Positions 1 through 7,757 of a stretch of 35,042 bases of DNA are shown here, piece by piece. A program made the translations under genes and the position numbers. The DNA lies in NCBI GenBank assembly GCA_963645405.1, contig CAVISR010000021.1, forward strand, positions 1-35,042, written 5' to 3'. The notes beneath the pieces are model-generated. The model worked only from the letters and a program-made list of their open reading frames with translations, made no database searches and was not told the origin of the DNA. The stretch comes from Colivivens sp963645405 (GTDB lineage: Bacteria; Bacteroidota; Bacteroidia; Bacteroidales; Bacteroidaceae). Each line of letters begins with the position of its first letter. Within the stretch, counting starts at the first letter, position 1.

Positions 1-1
1 A

Positions 2-33
2 CAAAAGTACATAAAACAAGTTTATTACGCAAA
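2..33 (-). promoter_or_regulatory. Bacteroidetes-type promoter reading out of the left edge
   Basis: Read on the minus strand, a TTTG box (complement of 30-33) is followed after exactly 20 nt by TACTTTTG (complement of 2-9). This fits the Bacteroidetes primary sigma factor consensus of TTTG at -33 and TAnnTTTG at -7. It points leftward, so it would drive a gene beyond the window edge. This is a consensus match only. Confidence 0.55.
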
Positions 34-766
34 TATTTTTGCACAACAAATGCTAATTTAAATATTTTTAGTCTCGTTCAGTAGAAGTTTTCGTATGTCT
101 GCAATACTTTTGGCTTAATCCTTTTCCTGCCCCCATTCTTCATTGCCAAATCTGGTTTGCCGGCAATTTGACCAGGCTGCATGTTCAATAAGTTGCCACG
201 TTCAATGGCACTGAACACAGGCAAAACATTGAACGCGATTCGTGCGTTGCCGTCAAAAGAGAGAAAGGTTCTGCCTCTACTCACTCATCTTCCTCACGTG
301 TCATACTCACACGCAGTTTAGTTTATGACTTTGATAATATATACAATGGCCATAATAAACTTATAAACAGAAAACGCTATTTGTATTGGTAAGAAAACTT
401 GACACGCCAAACGGCACTGAAAAAGTATTAGTACCTTTTTAGTACGCATTTGCATTTCGTATACACTTGTTGGTAATATGTTTGGCCCCCGTTTGTCCCC
501 CGTCCCTTTTCTTTTGTCGGAAAGCCCAAATAAACCCTATTGGAAATCAGCGTTTTGGAAAGTTTCAACACTATTGTTTTTGGAAAATGAAAAGTTCTGC
601 ATCGGCAAATAATCGGCTCTAAACAACCGTTAGCAACTACAACCAACTATAATGAAAGCTCCTGATTATCAGGGGCTTTTTCTTTTTAACACTTCCAAGT
701 CACTTTTTGGTATTGCCAGTTATTCGCAGTAATTTTGGCTTGAAATTCTACCGCGGAGGCTTTCTC
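34..766. other. Left flank without a convincing gene
   Basis: About 730 bases lie between the left-edge promoter and the first plausible reading frame. Short frames exist on the minus strand, but one lacks a good start codon and neither resembles a known protein. The stretch is AT-rich and ends with a terminator-like hairpin at 655-681. No tRNA T-arm or other tRNA signature was seen, so if this is the left attachment side of the integrative element, the target is not an obvious tRNA. Confidence 0.5.
655..684 (+). terminator. Rho-independent terminator-like hairpin
   Basis: Arms 655-665 and 669-679 pair as AAAGCTCCTGA with TCAGGGGCTTT (one G-T pair) around a TTA loop. A T-rich tail follows on the plus strand. 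No plus-strand gene is visible immediately upstream, so it may end a transcript from an unrecognised RNA or insulate the incoming element. Confidence 0.55.
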
Positions 767-913
767 ATGGCCTTTCTGACAAGTGGCAATCGTAATTTTA
801 GGCACGGCACGAGACGCGCTGCGACAAGCCCAAAACGATATGCAAGACACAGTGTGAGAAAATATGAGAAAATGCGAGACGCGGTGAAACAAAACCGGAG
901 ACTTAAAAAGTGA
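767..913 (+). CDS. Possible small basic protein, 48 aa
   Basis: The frame starts at an ATG preceded by GGAGG eight bases upstream and ends seven bases before the multi-HTH gene at 921, so the two could be translationally coupled. The peptide is strongly basic, with many Arg and Lys residues, and ends in RRLKK. No family is recognised. The opposite strand is also open here, and the coding signal is weak. It could be a real leader or DNA-binding peptide, or chance. Confidence 0.25.
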   Translation: MAFLTSGNRNFRHGTRRAATSPKRYARHSVRKYEKMRDAVKQNRRLKK

Positions 914-920
914 CAAGAAT

Positions 921-1850
921 ATGGAAGTACAACGAATTTGCCAGTGGTGCGGCAAACCTTTTATCGCCCACACGATGGTATCTCGCTATTGCAGTCGCTC
1001 CTGCAATGGCAAGGCCTACAAAGAAAAGCAGAAGAAAGAGAAACTGCAAAAGTATGATGAGGAACAGAATGCCCGTCCGCTTCAGATAGCAGGTGCTATT
1101 GGCGAGAAGGCTTTTCTGTCTCCCTCCGAGGCTGCGACCCTTTTGGGCATCAGTCGTGCCACCATGTATCGGCATATGGCCAACGGACTGATCCGTGCGC
1201 TCCAACTCAGAGGACGCACCATCATCCGGCGCTCTGACATTGAGAAACTCTTTGATGAGACCACCACCTATAAGAAACGCACGTATGGGCGCAAGGTGAC
1301 CATGCTCTACTACACCACGCAGGAAATCATGGACAAGTATCAAATCCAGAAGAAGACCATCTATCGCCGGTGCCAATTGAACAACATCCCGAAGATAGAG
1401 GAAGGCAACCGCGTGTATTACAACCGGACGCTCATCGACAAATACTTTGCCGACCTGGAGGAGGAAATCAATCCCGACCTTTACTACACTCCCGACGAGG
1501 TGATGGAGAAGTACAACATGACGAGGGCTGCCGTCGTGGCTTTTGCCATGCGCCACAAGATTCCGCGCATCAACCGCCACCATGAGGTGTATTACTCCCG
1601 TGCGCACATCGATGCCATCAAGCAGAAGGGCCAGAAACTCAGCAATGAGTATTACACCTATGAGGAGATTGTGCTTAAATACCACATGACACCCATCAAC
1701 ATCAGTTACTACGTGAACCAATACGACATTGAGCGTATCAAGGTTGGCTCCCGAACCATGGTGCTGCGCACTGCCTTCGACAAGGTCATCAAAGAGCATC
1801 GCGACGGTACGTACAAGCCAAAGAAGCGAGAAAAGAAGGACAAGAAATGA
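921..1850 (+). CDS. Zinc-ribbon protein with four helix-turn-helix units
   Basis: This 309-aa protein starts with a four-cysteine zinc ribbon (C7-x2-C10 and C24-x3-C28). Four MerR/excisionase-type helix-turn-helix units follow, at about residues 65-111, 129-176, 188-235 and 244-290. Each has the pattern of an initial Tyr or Phe, a helix such as EAATLLGISRATMYRHM, and a wing ending in a helix (the first three wings include arginine and tyrosine or isoleucine near a turn). The C-terminus is a Lys/Arg tail. Proteins of this kind commonly sit beside tyrosine recombinases in Bacteroidales integrative elements, and it lies about 100 bp upstream of the integrase in the same direction. It probably binds an extended or repeated DNA site, as a recombination directionality factor or a regulator of the element. 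Both roles are inferred from context. Confidence 0.75.
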   Translation: MEVQRICQWCGKPFIAHTMVSRYCSRSCNGKAYKEKQKKEKLQKYDEEQNARPLQIAGAIGEKAFLSPSEAATLLGISRATMYRHMANGLIRALQLRGRTIIRRSDIEKLFDETTTYKKRTYGRKVTMLYYTTQEIMDKYQIQKKTIYRRCQLNNIPKIEEGNRVYYNRTLIDKYFADLEEEINPDLYYTPDEVMEKYNMTRAAVVAFAMRHKIPRINRHHEVYYSRAHIDAIKQKGQKLSNEYYTYEEIVLKYHMTPINISYYVNQYDIERIKVGSRTMVLRTAFDKVIKEHRDGTYKPKKREKKDKK

Positions 1851-1956
1851 CCAAGGGCGCAATTATATTGCAATTAATTCATGCAGAAGACCGTCTGCAC
1901 CCGTTCATTTCGGACTTTTGCCGCAGTTTTGATAATTATATAAAAGTAATAAGCAC

Positions 1957-3075
1957 ATGCAAATATGTAAAACAGTTACCCTTCGCCAACGCCCTCTGAA
2001 GCAGGGCATGGTTGGCCTGTATTTGGACTATTATCCAAAGTATCGTGACCCGGAGACCATGAAGGTTATCCGTCACCAGTCGCTCGGCATCTATATCTAT
2101 GCCAACCCGAAGACGCCGGCAGAGCGCCAACTCAACAAGTCGCTTCTGCAAAAGGCAGAAATCATCCGTGGCCGTAGATATGAAGAGGTGGTAAGCGAGC
2201 GTTATAACCTTGTGGACCAGAACCGGATGCGCGGAGACTTCCTTGCTTTCTATGAGAAGATGTTGAGCAAGCACGACCAAAAGTGGGAATTCGTCTATCA
2301 GCACTTCAGTATCTATGTGCACGGTCAGTGCTCGTTTCAGGAGATTGACCTCGAACTCTGCAATGGCTTCCGTGAGTATCTGCTCAGTGCCAAGCAACTC
2401 AGCAACCCGAAGTTGAACATATCACGAAACTCCGCAGCCGGCTATTGGTCAACTTTCCGCGGCATGCTGAAATATCTCTATCGTAACAGGTATATCGCCA
2501 CCAATCTGAACGACTTCCTCGACCGCATAGACACCACCGACGTGGTGAAGGACTATCTGTCGGAAGAAGAACTGTGTACGTTGGCCGAGACCGACTGCTC
2601 CTTCCCCGTGCTCAAGACCGCTTCTCTTTTCGCTTGCCTTACCGGTCTTCGCATCAGCGACATCACGGCTTTGCGTTGGGAGGATATAACCGACTATAGN
2701 NNNNNNNNNNNNNNNNNNNNNNNNNNNNNNNNNNNNNNNNNNNNNNNNNNNNNNNNNNNNNNNNNNNNNNNNNNNNNNNNNNNNNNNNNNNNNNNNNNNN
2801 NNNNNNNNNNNNNNNNNNNNNNNNNNNNNNNNNNNNNNNNNNNNNNNNNNNNNNNNNNNNNNNNNNNNNNNNNNNNNNNNNNNNNNNNNNNNNNNNNNNN
2901 NNNNNNNNNNNNNNNNNNNNNNNNNNNNNTGCAGGCTGCTGCCGGTACCGACATCCGCACCATCCAGAGCATGATGGCGCACAAGAGCATCACCACCACC
3001 CAGCGATACATGAAGGTGGTAGACAGCAACAAGCGCGACGCAAGCGACCGCATCTCCCTGAAGCGCAAGTCTTGA
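1957..3075 (+). CDS. Tyrosine recombinase (integrase), interrupted by an assembly gap
   Basis: This is a site-specific recombinase of the phage integrase family that would excise and integrate the element. The N-terminal arm-binding and SAM-like regions cover about residues 1-190. The first catalytic arginine is R232 in a TGLRISDI motif. After the gap the C-terminus has H342 (MAHKSI) and the nucleophile Y351 (TTTQRY). A run of 230 N at 2700-2929 replaces about 78 residues, where the beta-sheet lysine and the HxxR box should be, so catalytic completeness cannot be judged. The reading frame is the same on both sides, and the overall 372 aa is close to normal for Bacteroidetes integrases, so the gene is probably intact. 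A terminator follows at 3113. Confidence 0.9.
   Translation: MQICKTVTLRQRPLKQGMVGLYLDYYPKYRDPETMKVIRHQSLGIYIYANPKTPAERQLNKSLLQKAEIIRGRRYEEVVSERYNLVDQNRMRGDFLAFYEKMLSKHDQKWEFVYQHFSIYVHGQCSFQEIDLELCNGFREYLLSAKQLSNPKLNISRNSAAGYWSTFRGMLKYLYRNRYIATNLNDFLDRIDTTDVVKDYLSEEELCTLAETDCSFPVLKTASLFACLTGLRISDITALRWEDITDYXXXXXXXXXXXXXXXXXXXXXXXXXXXXXXXXXXXXXXXXXXXXXXXXXXXXXXXXXXXXXXXXXXXXXXXXXXXXXXQAAAGTDIRTIQSMMAHKSITTTQRYMKVVDSNKRDASDRISLKRKS
2700..2929. other. Run of 230 N (unresolved sequence)
   Basis: The gap lies wholly inside the integrase gene. The flanking reading frame is preserved if its length is real. Confidence 0.99.
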
Positions 3076-3112
3076 TTTCTCTCTTCTTCCCTCTTTTCAT
3101 TCCATATCCATT

Positions 3113-3148
3113 AGGATGGCTCCACTTGCAACGGGGTCATCCTTTTTT
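3113..3148 (+). terminator. Rho-independent terminator after the integrase
   Basis: AGGATGGCTCC (3113-3123) pairs with GGGGTCATCCT (3133-3143) with two G-T pairs around a nine-base loop. A run of six T follows on the plus strand. It lies 38 bases after the integrase stop codon. Confidence 0.8.
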
Positions 3149-3265
3149 CATGCAAAGAATGCAATCGAGTATGAATAAAGCGCGATTATCATACTCTAAC
3201 CGTAAACAATCTTAATTATCGGCTGATAACTGTGACCAACTGCAAGCGTTTGGCAGTATGGCCAG

Positions 3266-3273
3266 TACCTTTG
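3266..3273 (+). promoter_or_regulatory. -7 promoter element TACCTTTG
   Basis: TACCTTTG matches TAnnTTTG and would start a transcript near 3280. This argues that the downstream membrane-protein gene starts at the ATG at 3303 rather than at 3258, which would lie inside the promoter. A TTTG box upstream is only 13 bases away, shorter than usual. Confidence 0.5.
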
Positions 3274-3302
3274 CAATCAAAAAACATAAAACGGATATAG
3301 TT

Positions 3303-4103
3303 ATGAGAAAGAAAAGCGTTAAGTGTGAAGTGTTGGCTGCAGTGACAATCGTGATTTGCGTCATCCTCGTTTATCTTGATGTCGAGAAAGGCATCAATCT
3401 GTTCAAGTACATTCCTATGGTAGTGTTCGGCTTCATAGGTTTGCTAATTATCCAGGGAGTGCTCAGTTCCATGTTCTCCTGTCTGTTGACTTCCCCCAAA
3501 GAAGTGGATTATGGTGCATTTAGGGAACCGGTATCACAATTATGCGTAGAAAACAAGGTCGAAGCTGACAGTGATGCTCAGGAAGAAGAGCATGATGAAC
3601 CTGTTGTAGAGACGAAGACCGAGACTCCAAGCGACGCCCCATCACAACAGTATTCCTGCCTCGACCGCTATGAAGCCTTGCAGGAAGAGGCTGCTCGAAA
3701 GGAAGTTGAACGCCGTAAGGACATTCTCAATACGGTGAACGAATACGTCACCTATATCACAGCCGGCTATCTCACCAAGAAGAGTCTTGCTACCCTACTG
3801 GCTAATATCGAGAAGATGGCCTGCGGTGAGTATGGTGCATACGTAGCCCTGCGGTCTGATATGGAGAACAAGCAGTTGAAGTCTCCCGACCTCCGTCATT
3901 TGGCATGGAATATCGGCGAGCGTCTTGGTGTGCCCCGTAAGGAGCGTGCCGTCTTCATCCAAAAATCCTTCCCTTATGAACTGAGCAAGGCAACGCTTGG
4001 TTATCTCGAGCTCAATCTGCGCGACTTGGTGCCCAGTCATATCAAGATTGATGTACCTCTAAAAGACGATTACCGCTTTGAATTTCAGCGAGAATCGGCA
4101 TGA
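3303..4103 (+). CDS. Hypothetical protein with two N-terminal membrane helices
   Basis: Using the start at 3303, this is a 266-aa protein. Residues of about 9-26 and 33-55 form two hydrophobic helices. An acidic, Glu-rich linker of about 60 residues follows, then a soluble alpha-helical C-terminal half that begins with a charged coiled-coil-like stretch (EEAARKEVERRKD). The layout suggests an inner-membrane anchor with a cytoplasmic helical domain. No enzymatic motif is visible and I do not recognise the family. It sits between the integrase and the excisionase-like gene, so it is likely a conserved element gene. The alternative start at 3258 would add 15 residues with a promoter-like coding sequence and is less likely. 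Confidence 0.65.
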   Translation: MRKKSVKCEVLAAVTIVICVILVYLDVEKGINLFKYIPMVVFGFIGLLIIQGVLSSMFSCLLTSPKEVDYGAFREPVSQLCVENKVEADSDAQEEEHDEPVVETKTETPSDAPSQQYSCLDRYEALQEEAARKEVERRKDILNTVNEYVTYITAGYLTKKSLATLLANIEKMACGEYGAYVALRSDMENKQLKSPDLRHLAWNIGERLGVPRKERAVFIQKSFPYELSKATLGYLELNLRDLVPSHIKIDVPLKDDYRFEFQRESA

Positions 4104-4195
4104 AATAATTAATCGGTAATTACAATTTGCTGACCAATTTCTGCGGAAAGTCATTTGGTTCCTTTGCGGCGAGTTAAACCATAAAGGGCTTTATT

Positions 4196-4585
4196 ATGAT
4201 TACAAATCTAAATTTCAACGACCTTCCGCAGGTCGTGTCCGACCTCTATAATAAGGTCGAAAATGTAGAGGCATTGCTCCGGGACCTTTTGGACAAGATG
4301 CCCAAGTCAGAGAATGCCGGCAAGCGCGATGTTCTCAATGCCGACCAAGCGTGCGAGTATCTCGGCATGTCGAAGTCTACCTTCTATTATAAGGTGGAGC
4401 GCCAGGAAATTCCGGCCATCAAGCAGGGCAAGCGCTACTACATCTATAAGGATGAGATAGACGCTTGGCTGGAGTCGTCACGCACGGCTTCGGTGCCGAT
4501 GGATGCCGAAGCCATGAATGCCGCTGTCCGCAACTCTCACCGTCGTAAACCTAACACTAAAATCTGGGAGCAATATGGAAAATAA
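4196..4585 (+). CDS. Excisionase-like helix-turn-helix protein
   Basis: This 129-aa protein has an N-terminal amphipathic segment (about residues 1-40, likely for oligomerisation). It then has a MerR-like HTH of the excisionase/HTH_17 type at about 46-93: a DQACEYLGMSKSTFYYKV helix pair, an IPAIKQGKRYYIYKDEIDAWL wing, and a polar tail. Such proteins act as recombination directionality factors or as regulators of replication genes in Bacteroidales elements. Its last 11 bases overlap the start of the RepA-like gene, so the two are co-translated. The nearest other gene is the two-helix membrane protein 92 bp upstream. Confidence 0.8.
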   Translation: MITNLNFNDLPQVVSDLYNKVENVEALLRDLLDKMPKSENAGKRDVLNADQACEYLGMSKSTFYYKVERQEIPAIKQGKRYYIYKDEIDAWLESSRTASVPMDAEAMNAAVRNSHRRKPNTKIWEQYGK

Positions 4586-5642
4586 CGTGAGTGTTGGTCT
4601 CCAGGAGAAGACCAAGGAGATGTGGCAGCAGGCCATTCTGAGTGTGGAGTGTGAGTATGAGAAGCAGCCGGAAGTGTTGTTCGTGGGCGATGTCTGCATC
4701 GGCACATTGGGCAACTTCAGTGCGTCTATCGGTAAGGCGAAGAGCAAGAAGACTTTCAACCTCTCTGCCGTAGTGGCATCAGCCTTAACCGATGAACCGG
4801 TACTGAACTACCGTGCCCGATTCTCCGACGGCAAGAAGAGCATCCTCTATGTGGACACTGAACAGAGCACCTTCCACTGCCAGCGTGTGATGAAGCGCAT
4901 CTTCCGTTTGGCAGGTCTGCCCGAAGACAAGGACTGTGAGCAACTGCAGTTTTTGGCACTGCGCAAGAATACGCCCGAGGAACGTCTGTCTATCATAGAG
5001 ACGGCAATAGCCAATACCGAGGGACTTGGATTGGTCATCATCGACGGTGTGCGCGACCTGGTGTATGACATCAACTCACCAGCTGAGGCCACCAGTGTAA
5101 TATCCAAACTCATGCAGTGGACGGACGAGCGTCAGGTGCATCTGCACACCATCCTCCACCAGAACAAGGGTGACGACAATGCACGTGGTCATATCGGCAC
5201 GGAGTTGAACAACAAGGCCGAGACGGTGATGCAGATTGAGAAGGACAAGACCGACGGCAACATCAGTGTGGTGGAAGCCGTCCACATCCGCTCGATGGAG
5301 TTCGAATCATTTGCATTCCGCATCAACGACCGCGCATTGCCGGAACTTGTCATTGGCTATCAGCCGACGGCAAACAAGGTGGGCCGACCAAAAACGGAAG
5401 ATTTTGACCCATACCGTGACATACCCGAAGCGACACATCGTGCGGCTATCAAAGCGGCACTTGGGACGGAGGGTGTGAAGAAGTATGACCCCATGGAGAA
5501 GGCTTTAACGGCTGCATACATGGACATTGGTGTCAAACTCTCTCATGATAGAATCACCAAAGTGATAAAGTGCATGAAGAACAAGCGACTCATCCTTCGC
5601 GAAGGCCATACCTACACCTACAACGAGGAATGCCACTACTAA
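4575..5642 (+). CDS. RepA-like P-loop ATPase of the element
   Basis: This 355-aa protein starts at ATG 4575, which follows GGGAG and overlaps the preceding gene. The frame is open upstream, but the overlap and ribosome-binding site favour this start. It has a degenerate Walker A (GKAKSKKT, residues 53-60), a DTEQS switch-like motif near 94-98 and a Walker B (LVIIDG, 153-158). These are the marks of RecA-fold RepA/DnaB-like ATPases (AAA_25) found in Bacteroidales mobilizable elements. A short winged-helix-like C-terminus follows. It could load or drive replication of the excised element. In related elements a primase and mobilization genes often come next. Here the next 2.1 kb is non-coding, so the unit seems truncated or replaced. 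Confidence 0.8.
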   Translation: MENNVSVGLQEKTKEMWQQAILSVECEYEKQPEVLFVGDVCIGTLGNFSASIGKAKSKKTFNLSAVVASALTDEPVLNYRARFSDGKKSILYVDTEQSTFHCQRVMKRIFRLAGLPEDKDCEQLQFLALRKNTPEERLSIIETAIANTEGLGLVIIDGVRDLVYDINSPAEATSVISKLMQWTDERQVHLHTILHQNKGDDNARGHIGTELNNKAETVMQIEKDKTDGNISVVEAVHIRSMEFESFAFRINDRALPELVIGYQPTANKVGRPKTEDFDPYRDIPEATHRAAIKAALGTEGVKKYDPMEKALTAAYMDIGVKLSHDRITKVIKCMKNKRLILREGHTYTYNEECHY

Positions 5643-5970
5643 TCCGTTCGACTTTGACTATTTCGGTGCACGTATAGGTCGTATTTCCTGTAGTCAAACC
5701 CCGGGGCTGACCTGCTGCCAATCAGTATGGTCAGCCTTCACCATTTCTTTTGCCACTATCTTGCGGACATACCCACTTCGGATATCATGCCATTATGTGG
5801 CTAATGTATCCTTTCTTTTGGCGGCCCTATCTATCAACGCCGTGCCACCCGATTATACGCCGTGTGCCCCATGCAGCCATGCTCCGTGGCATGTGCCGTG
5901 CCGTCAGATTCGCCACAAGAATAAATCTTTCCATCCGTACACCCATTCTCTTGCACCATTGGCACACATT

Positions 5971-6011
5971 CATGGCAAAAGAAGGCTCGGCTTGCCACTC
6001 CTTTTGCCATG
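5971..6011. repeat. Perfect 11-bp inverted repeat
   Basis: CATGGCAAAAG (5971-5981) and CTTTTGCCATG (6001-6011) are exact complements separated by 19 bases. It is the longest of the TGGCA-type inverted repeats in the non-coding region. Confidence 0.75.
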
Positions 6012-7074
6012 TTTCGCCCTTGCAAGTAACAGATAACTGCCATCGTTTTGTTTCTTTTTGCCCTAAATAAGGCATTTCATCAATGTTTGTCACAACTTTG
6101 TACACTAACCGGTTATGTGTTGGCTTGCCAACTGTACAGGAATAGCTATATAGGGGTAGCCTAATACCCACCACGAAGAATTTCGGGTGGAGTGGCGCCA
6201 ATACTTTCAGCAAGCTGTATTGGAGCCTTTGCCATACGTTTTGCCGCATCTTTTATCCTTGTCCGGTATAGTTGACCGTGGGGCGAAGATGAGTATCCCG
6301 GAAAGGCTATTTCGAGGCCCTACATACCATCGCTCATAGCTCGTCCTGAATGGTGCAGCTCTTGACGGAATACCCGTTTGCAGATTCTGTAGCCCTACAA
6401 CCGTGCTTTCTCGCTGTGGCTTCACCAATCCCCGTAGAGCAACATCGGAATGTCATTTGCCATATGTTGTGGCAAAGCATCTGTACAACCATTTGCATTA
6501 GCCTTTATCGCCTATCCACTTCTTTGCTGGGTGGCCCATGCTGCCACCTATCCAAATCCACTGGCAGAATTGGTTGCCTCTTCATGTACATTGATGAGCC
6601 TTCTAAACTTCAAACCTGGGCAACCAAGCCATTGCCAATTTTGCCCTGCTGTGGTCATCCCATGAACCGTTCGCTGTCCAAAAAAGAAAGTTGACCTACT
6701 TCCGCTCAACTGCAACCCATTGAATAATTTGTCGCAAACCTTCAGTTCTCCTTAGTATAGCCTTGACCAATAGACGTAGGATAAACCATCATATCAACCA
6801 GAAGAGGAAACGCTGCCGTCTTCATCTCTTCATTGCCGAATACATTTGGCATAGCTCCTAATGCATTTATCCAAACGCTATCGGCACTAATCATCCGCTA
6901 TTGCAGTCCGAACATTCACTTCATGTCAACATACTCAATATTTTGTGCTATAAGCATTTGAGCAGAACAACTATACATTTACTTCAAAACATTTAGCCAA
7001 AGTCTATACCCATAGCCAATGCAGTCCGGCATCAACCAGCAGCCCAATTGTACAATGTATCGGCAACTAACTCA

Positions 7075-7544
7075 AAGGGGGTGGTTTCAACCCACCCCCT
7101 TGTCCTGCTTTCATTTGCCAAAGTCCGCACCACACATTCTCTATGTCTTATACCGATGGGGTTACTTGAAGTAACCCCATCATTACATTGGCACCAAGAT
7201 GTTGGTGGTGTCGGTACAGTCACTATGTTAGTCACCTGACTATCGATGCCTTTGAAGGAGAAAGCGCGTACCTTGAAAGTATCCTCTTTGTCCGTTCTCG
7301 TTCAGTAGCATCTTAGCAAGGAGGTGATTTCAAGTCACCCCCTTTGTCATGTCGCCTATTATGATGGGGTCGTTTCAACCGACCCCATAAGATTCCTGCC
7401 AGTGTTATGCTCCTCACCAGTCCGGACACTATACCCAACCCAGACGTCATGGCATCACCTAACTATAAAACATACCGATGGGGTGTATAGTATCCACCCC
7501 ATCCATCATACTCTTCAAAGGGGGCCGTTTCAAGCGGACCCCTT
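7075..7544. repeat. Array of six related 27-nt palindromes
   Basis: Six near-perfect palindromes lie at 7075-7101, 7155-7181, 7318-7344, 7364-7388, 7477-7503 and 7518-7544. Three have outer arms AAGG(G/A)GG and C(C)CCCTT (first, third, sixth). Three have (G)ATGGGG and CCCCAT(C) (second, fourth, fifth). Centres are usually TTTCAA, TTGAA or close to it. The copy at 7155-7181 is perfect: 13 bp per arm around one base. Many inner-arm differences are compensated on the other arm, for example GTGG/CCAC, GTTAC/GTAAC, GGTGA/TCACC and GTCG/CGAC. They come as three close pairs. The regular architecture suggests protein-binding, cruciform or RNA hairpin sites. Confidence 0.85.
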
Positions 7545-7610
7545 GTGATGTTTCTATGCCCACACTTGTAATGAGGTCATCTTTTTCTTGGCATTCGGGC
7601 ATTGAACATT

Positions 7611-7653
7611 ATAACAACAAAGGTGGTATACTCTGAAATGCACACCACCTTTG
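7611..7653 (-). terminator. Probable terminator of the BREX operon
   Basis: CAAAGGTGGT (7618-7627) and ACCACCTTTG (7644-7653) form a perfect 10-bp stem. On the minus strand the stem is followed by a T-rich tail (TTTGTTGTT, counting the last stem bases). It lies about 105 bases after the brxL stop codon. The T-tract is interrupted, so the strength is uncertain. Confidence 0.55.
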
Positions 7654-7757
7654 ACTATTCTGTTGTTCTTCTAAATTTCACTATAACTGCCCTCCGTAAT
7701 GTTTAGGGCGTGATTATCAATCTGTTATGTAGAGATAAAGCGGATCGCTATTCTGAC

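Larger units (their letters stand above)
5643..7757. other. 2.1-kb non-coding region rich in inverted repeats
   Basis: The plus-strand element genes and the minus-strand BREX operon converge on this stretch. No frame longer than about 140 codons exists and none looks like a protein. The motif TTGCCA or its complement recurs many times, often as facing pairs: CATGGCAAAAG at 5971-5981 with its exact complement at 6001-6011, GTTGGC/GCCAAC at 6119-6132, TTTGCCA/TGGCAAA at 6456-6476, and GGTGGC/GCCACC at 6530-6548. The right third carries the palindrome array described separately. A replication origin beside the RepA-like gene, a transfer origin, or decayed DNA are possible readings. Confidence 0.6.

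Noticed and set aside
78..284. 68-codon frame on the minus strand
   Set aside because: It needs a GTG start, has no visible promoter or ribosome-binding site, and resembles no known protein. The peptide is not obviously random, so a decayed fragment is possible.
428..646. 72-codon frame on the minus strand
   Set aside because: Runs through low-complexity AT-rich sequence and shows no family resemblance.
903..1862. 319-codon frame antisense to the multi-HTH gene
   Set aside because: The opposite strand encodes a protein with clear zinc-ribbon and HTH motifs, so this is a shadow frame.
3258..3302. Earlier start of the two-helix membrane protein
   Set aside because: The upstream ATG lies just before and within the TACCTTTG promoter element, so it could not be translated from that transcript.
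5827..6249. 140-codon frame in the non-coding region
   Set aside because: It spans the inverted repeats, has atypical composition (rich in Trp, Cys, Met and Arg) and shows no family pattern.
7075..7544. CRISPR array
   Set aside because: The repeats are palindromes of two types with irregular spacing (about 40-160 bases), no uniform spacers and no cas genes nearby.
7075..7544. Integron attC sites
   Set aside because: The GTTRRRY-type core sites are absent, no cassette genes lie between the palindromes and no integron integrase of IntI type is visible.
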